Below the pieces are notes generated by a model. The model was not told the origin of the DNA, made no database searches, and was given only the letters and a program-made list of their open reading frames with translations. The position numbers and the translations under genes were made by a program. A stretch of DNA of 8,625 nucleotides from a bacterium (GTDB taxonomy: Bacteria; Ratteibacteria; UBA8468; B48-G9; JAFGKM01): contig JAGHCG010000222.1 in NCBI GenBank assembly GCA_021160565.1, forward strand, positions 1 through 8,625. Direction: 5' to 3'. This document shows positions 6,545-8,625 of this stretch, piece by piece; within the stretch, counting starts at the first letter, position 1; the number at the start of each line of letters is the position of its first letter.

Positions 6545-7567
6545 TTAAAAGGTTTTTCCAAGAATTTGCACTATCGGTTTTATCTCATTTACAAGATTTG
6601 AAAACATATCAAAATTTAATGACTGAAATCCATCAGAAAGAGCTTCTTCTGGCTTAGGATGGACTTCTATCATCAAACCATCTGCTCCTGCTGCTATTGC
6701 TGCTTTGCTCATAGGAATAACCAGGTCTCTTCTCCCTGTTCCATGGCTCGGGTCGACTATCACAGGAAGATGGGTTTCTCTCTTTAAAACAGGGATTGCT
6801 GTAAGGTCTAATGTGTTTCTTGTAAATTCAGAATCAAAAGTTCTTATTCCTCTTTCACACAATATTACTTTATCATTTCCCTCTTTAAGAATGTATTCTG
6901 CACAGTTAAGAAATTCTGAAATTTTAGCCGAAAAACTTCTTTTTAAAAGCACAGGTTTTCTTAATTTTCCCACTTTCTGTAAGAGTCTATAATTGAACAT
7001 ATTCCTCGCTCCAATTTGTAAAATATCAGCAAATTCAGCAACTCCTTCTACTTCTGCAGAAGAAAGGACTTCTGTAATAACTGGAATTCCAATTATTTCC
7101 TTAACTTCCTGTAAGATTTTCAAACCTTCTGTACCAAGCCCAAGAAAAGAATAGGGAGAAGTTCTGGGCTTAAAAGCTCCTCCTCTTAAAATTTTCCCAC
7201 CTGTTTTTTTTATAAATTTTGCTGTTTTAAGAAGTTGTTCTTTTGATTCCACTGAGCAAGGACCCGCAATTAAAGTTACTGTCCCTTCACCAATTTTAAC
7301 GCCATTAATTTCTATAACTGTATCTTCTGGATGAAATTCTCTGCTTGCCAGTTTATAATCTTTTAAAATACTTATTACCTCAACTACTCCTGGCATTAAC
7401 TTGAAAAGTTCATCAGAAACTCCTCTTGTATCTCCTATAATTCCTATAATTGTTTTTTCTGCACCTCTGCTTAAATGAACATCAAAACCAAGAGATTTAA
7501 TTTTATCAACAACCTTATTTATTTCCTCTTCTGTTGCTTTTGAACTCATAATAATCAGGTCTGCCAT
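6545..7567 (-). CDS. aroF: 3-deoxy-7-phosphoheptulonate synthase (DAHP synthase, type I-beta with regulatory domain)
   Basis: This 340-residue enzyme condenses phosphoenolpyruvate and erythrose-4-phosphate to DAHP, the first shikimate-pathway step. Residues 1 to about 70 form a ferredoxin-like regulatory domain, as in Thermotoga maritima DAHP synthase, where it mediates inhibition by Tyr and Phe. The TIM barrel follows: AGPCSVES (101-108), GGAFKPRTSPYSF (129-141), IGARNM (185-190), DPSHGTGRR (272-280) and EVHPKPEEALSDG (301-313). Cys104, His275, Glu301 and Asp312 correspond to the metal ligands. The usual LLKRG is LLKRS here (Ser211). The start at 7567 is supported by GGGAGGGG just upstream. 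It follows pheA by 39 nt and precedes aroA by 1 nt. In some bacteria this type is annotated aroG or aroA, so the symbol varies; the function is firm. Confidence 0.96.
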   Translation of the reverse strand: MADLIIMSSKATEEEINKVVDKIKSLGFDVHLSRGAEKTIIGIIGDTRGVSDELFKLMPGVVEVISILKDYKLASREFHPEDTVIEINGVKIGEGTVTLIAGPCSVESKEQLLKTAKFIKKTGGKILRGGAFKPRTSPYSFLGLGTEGLKILQEVKEIIGIPVITEVLSSAEVEGVAEFADILQIGARNMFNYRLLQKVGKLRKPVLLKRSFSAKISEFLNCAEYILKEGNDKVILCERGIRTFDSEFTRNTLDLTAIPVLKRETHLPVIVDPSHGTGRRDLVIPMSKAAIAAGADGLMIEVHPKPEEALSDGFQSLNFDMFSNLVNEIKPIVQILGKTF

Positions 7568-7570
7568 ATA

Positions 7571-7578
7571 CCCCTCCC
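7571..7578 (-). promoter_or_regulatory. Ribosome binding site of aroF
   Basis: GGGAGGGG on the minus strand has its GGAGG core 5 nt from the ATG at 7567. It is among the strongest sites in the window and fixes the aroF start. Confidence 0.75.
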
Positions 7579-7606
7579 TGTACCATTTTTACTTCTCTTT
7601 AACATT

Positions 7607-8625
7607 TTACCCTCCTTCTTTTGGATATGAACCAAGAATTTTTAGAAAAACACTTGTTTTTTCAAGTTTTTCAAGAGCCCTTTTTACTCTTTTTTCATCC
7701 TTGTGCCCTGTAAAATCAACAAAAAATACATATTCCCACGCTTTTCTTTTACTTGGTCTTGATTCTATTCTTGTAAGATTTATTTTCTCCTCTTTAAAAG
7801 GAACAAGCATATCATGCAAAGCACCAACCTTATCTTTTATAGAGAATAATATTGAAGTTTTATCATGGCCGGTTCTTTCTGTAAACTCTTTCCCTATAAC
7901 CAGAAACCTTGTGATATTTTCCGAAAAATCCTCTATTTTTTCAGCAATAATTGAAAGATTATAAATTTTCGCTGCAACTTCTGAACCAATTGCTGCTGTT
8001 TTCCTTTTTGTCTTTACTTTTTTTACAGCTCCTGCTGTGCTTTCTGTTTCAATTATTTCCACATTAGGTAAATTTTCTGCAATCCATTTTCTGCATTGAG
8101 CCAGTGCTTGAGGGTGAGAATAAATTTTTTTTATGTCTTTTAATGACTTCTCTTTTGATAAAAGATAATGATGAATTTCAAGCAGAATTTCAGAGGTTAT
8201 TTTTAATTCGCTTTCCAGAAACATATCAAGAGTGTGTGTTATTACTCCTTCCATTGAATTTTCTATTGGTACCACTCCATAATCTACTCTTCCTTTTTCA
8301 ACTTCTCTGAAAACATCATCTATGGTTCTGCATGGAATATATATTCCTTTTTCTCCAAATTTTTTGAGAGCAGCCTGATGGGTGAATGTTCCTTCTGGTC
8401 CAAGATAAGATATTTTAAAAGGTTTGAACATTGCCCTGTAAACTTTAAGAATTGTATCCATTATAAGCTCAACATCTTTTGAGGATAGAGGACCTTTATT
8501 CTTCTTAATCAGTTTTTCTATTATTTTTTTCTCTCTTGAAGGGTCAAAAAATGGTTTTTTCTTTTCTTTTTTAAGTTCCGCTATTTCTTTAACTTTCTGT
8601 GCTCTAAGATTTAAAAGATTTAAAA
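7607..8625 (-). CDS. pheA: Bifunctional chorismate mutase / prephenate dehydratase (P-protein), 5' end outside window
   Basis: The frame is open to the window edge and 338 codons are visible, so the internal ATG at 8461 is not the start. Visible residues 1 to about 66 are most of an AroQ chorismate mutase domain; Arg7, Lys18, Asp27 and Glu31 have the same spacing as E. coli Arg28, Lys39, Asp48 and Glu52. The first helix with the leading Arg is off the edge. Prephenate dehydratase runs from about 70 (SYLGPEGTFTHQAA) to 245, with the catalytic TRF at 238-240. A C-terminal ACT domain has GALH (267-270) and ESRP (287-290), the phenylalanine-binding motifs. The enzyme converts chorismate through prephenate to phenylpyruvate and is probably feedback-inhibited by Phe. 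Tyr62 and Phe66 stand where E. coli has Ser84 and Gln88, which is odd for the mutase site. The next gene, aroF, begins 39 nt downstream. Confidence 0.95.
   Translation of the reverse strand, partial: LNLLNLRAQKVKEIAELKKEKKKPFFDPSREKKIIEKLIKKNKGPLSSKDVELIMDTILKVYRAMFKPFKISYLGPEGTFTHQAALKKFGEKGIYIPCRTIDDVFREVEKGRVDYGVVPIENSMEGVITHTLDMFLESELKITSEILLEIHHYLLSKEKSLKDIKKIYSHPQALAQCRKWIAENLPNVEIIETESTAGAVKKVKTKRKTAAIGSEVAAKIYNLSIIAEKIEDFSENITRFLVIGKEFTERTGHDKTSILFSIKDKVGALHDMLVPFKEEKINLTRIESRPSKRKAWEYVFFVDFTGHKDEKRVKRALEKLEKTSVFLKILGSYPKEGG

Noticed and set aside
843..8310. Other plus-strand open frames of 63 to 95 codons
   Set aside because: All lie opposite well-supported minus-strand genes, show no family resemblance, and have the composition expected of shadow frames.
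8459..8461. ATG at 8461 as the start of a stand-alone prephenate dehydratase
   Set aside because: The frame is open upstream to the window edge and encodes recognisable chorismate mutase residues, so this Met is internal.
1..8625. CRISPR array, insertion sequence, prophage, or riboswitch/T-box leader
   Set aside because: No regularly spaced repeats, transposase or terminal inverted repeats are visible. The leader of the aromatic operon, where a T-box or attenuator might be expected, lies outside the window to the right.

Overview
The window is a compact, AT-rich stretch of bacterial chromosome. By eye it is roughly one third G+C, with much AGA for arginine, ATA for isoleucine, and Lys/Glu-rich proteins. 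Every gene I can support is on the minus strand, so transcription runs from high to low coordinates. Shine-Dalgarno sites, a fused chorismate mutase-prephenate dehydratase and a ROK regulator point to Bacteria. The Thermotoga-like DAHP synthase architecture and the composition suggest an anaerobic, possibly thermophilic or uncultured lineage. I cannot name a phylum.

Layout in transcription order. (1) Aromatic amino acid block: pheA (7607-8625, 5' end outside the window), aroF (6545-7567) and aroA (5263-6543). (2) An alpha/beta hydrolase of unknown substrate (4198-5259), 3 nt after aroA. (3) Phosphate module: a DUF47/PhoU-like protein (3579-4226), overlapping the hydrolase by 29 nt, then a PiT-family transporter (2653-3576) 2 nt later. 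(4) An iron-type alcohol dehydrogenase (1502-2608) and a creatininase-family amidohydrolase (696-1466), after gaps of 44 and 35 nt. (5) A 216-nt intergenic region with a weak terminator-like hairpin, a good sigma-70-type promoter and a palindrome over its -10 element. (6) The first 159 codons of a ROK-family regulator (1-479), which runs off the left edge.

Genes 1-4 look like one long operon: gaps are 44 nt or less, some genes overlap, and I see no convincing internal promoter. AroF makes DAHP, AroA makes EPSP (the step before chorismate), and PheA converts chorismate to phenylpyruvate. AroF carries an N-terminal regulatory domain and PheA a C-terminal ACT domain, so feedback control by aromatic end products is likely. 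DAHP synthase and EPSP synthase each release phosphate, but a link to the phosphate module is only speculation. The hydrolase, dehydrogenase and amidohydrolase have recognisable folds and catalytic residues, but their substrates cannot be read from sequence.

Several starts were placed by ribosome binding site rather than by longest reading frame: creatininase at 1466, alcohol dehydrogenase at 2608, aroA at 6543. Both edge genes (ROK and pheA) continue outside the window. I see no tRNA, rRNA, CRISPR, insertion sequence or prophage. The window looks mostly like ordinary housekeeping and accessory metabolism. The points of most interest are the gene combination, the likely self-regulated ROK promoter, and unusual residues in the chorismate mutase and DAHP synthase domains.
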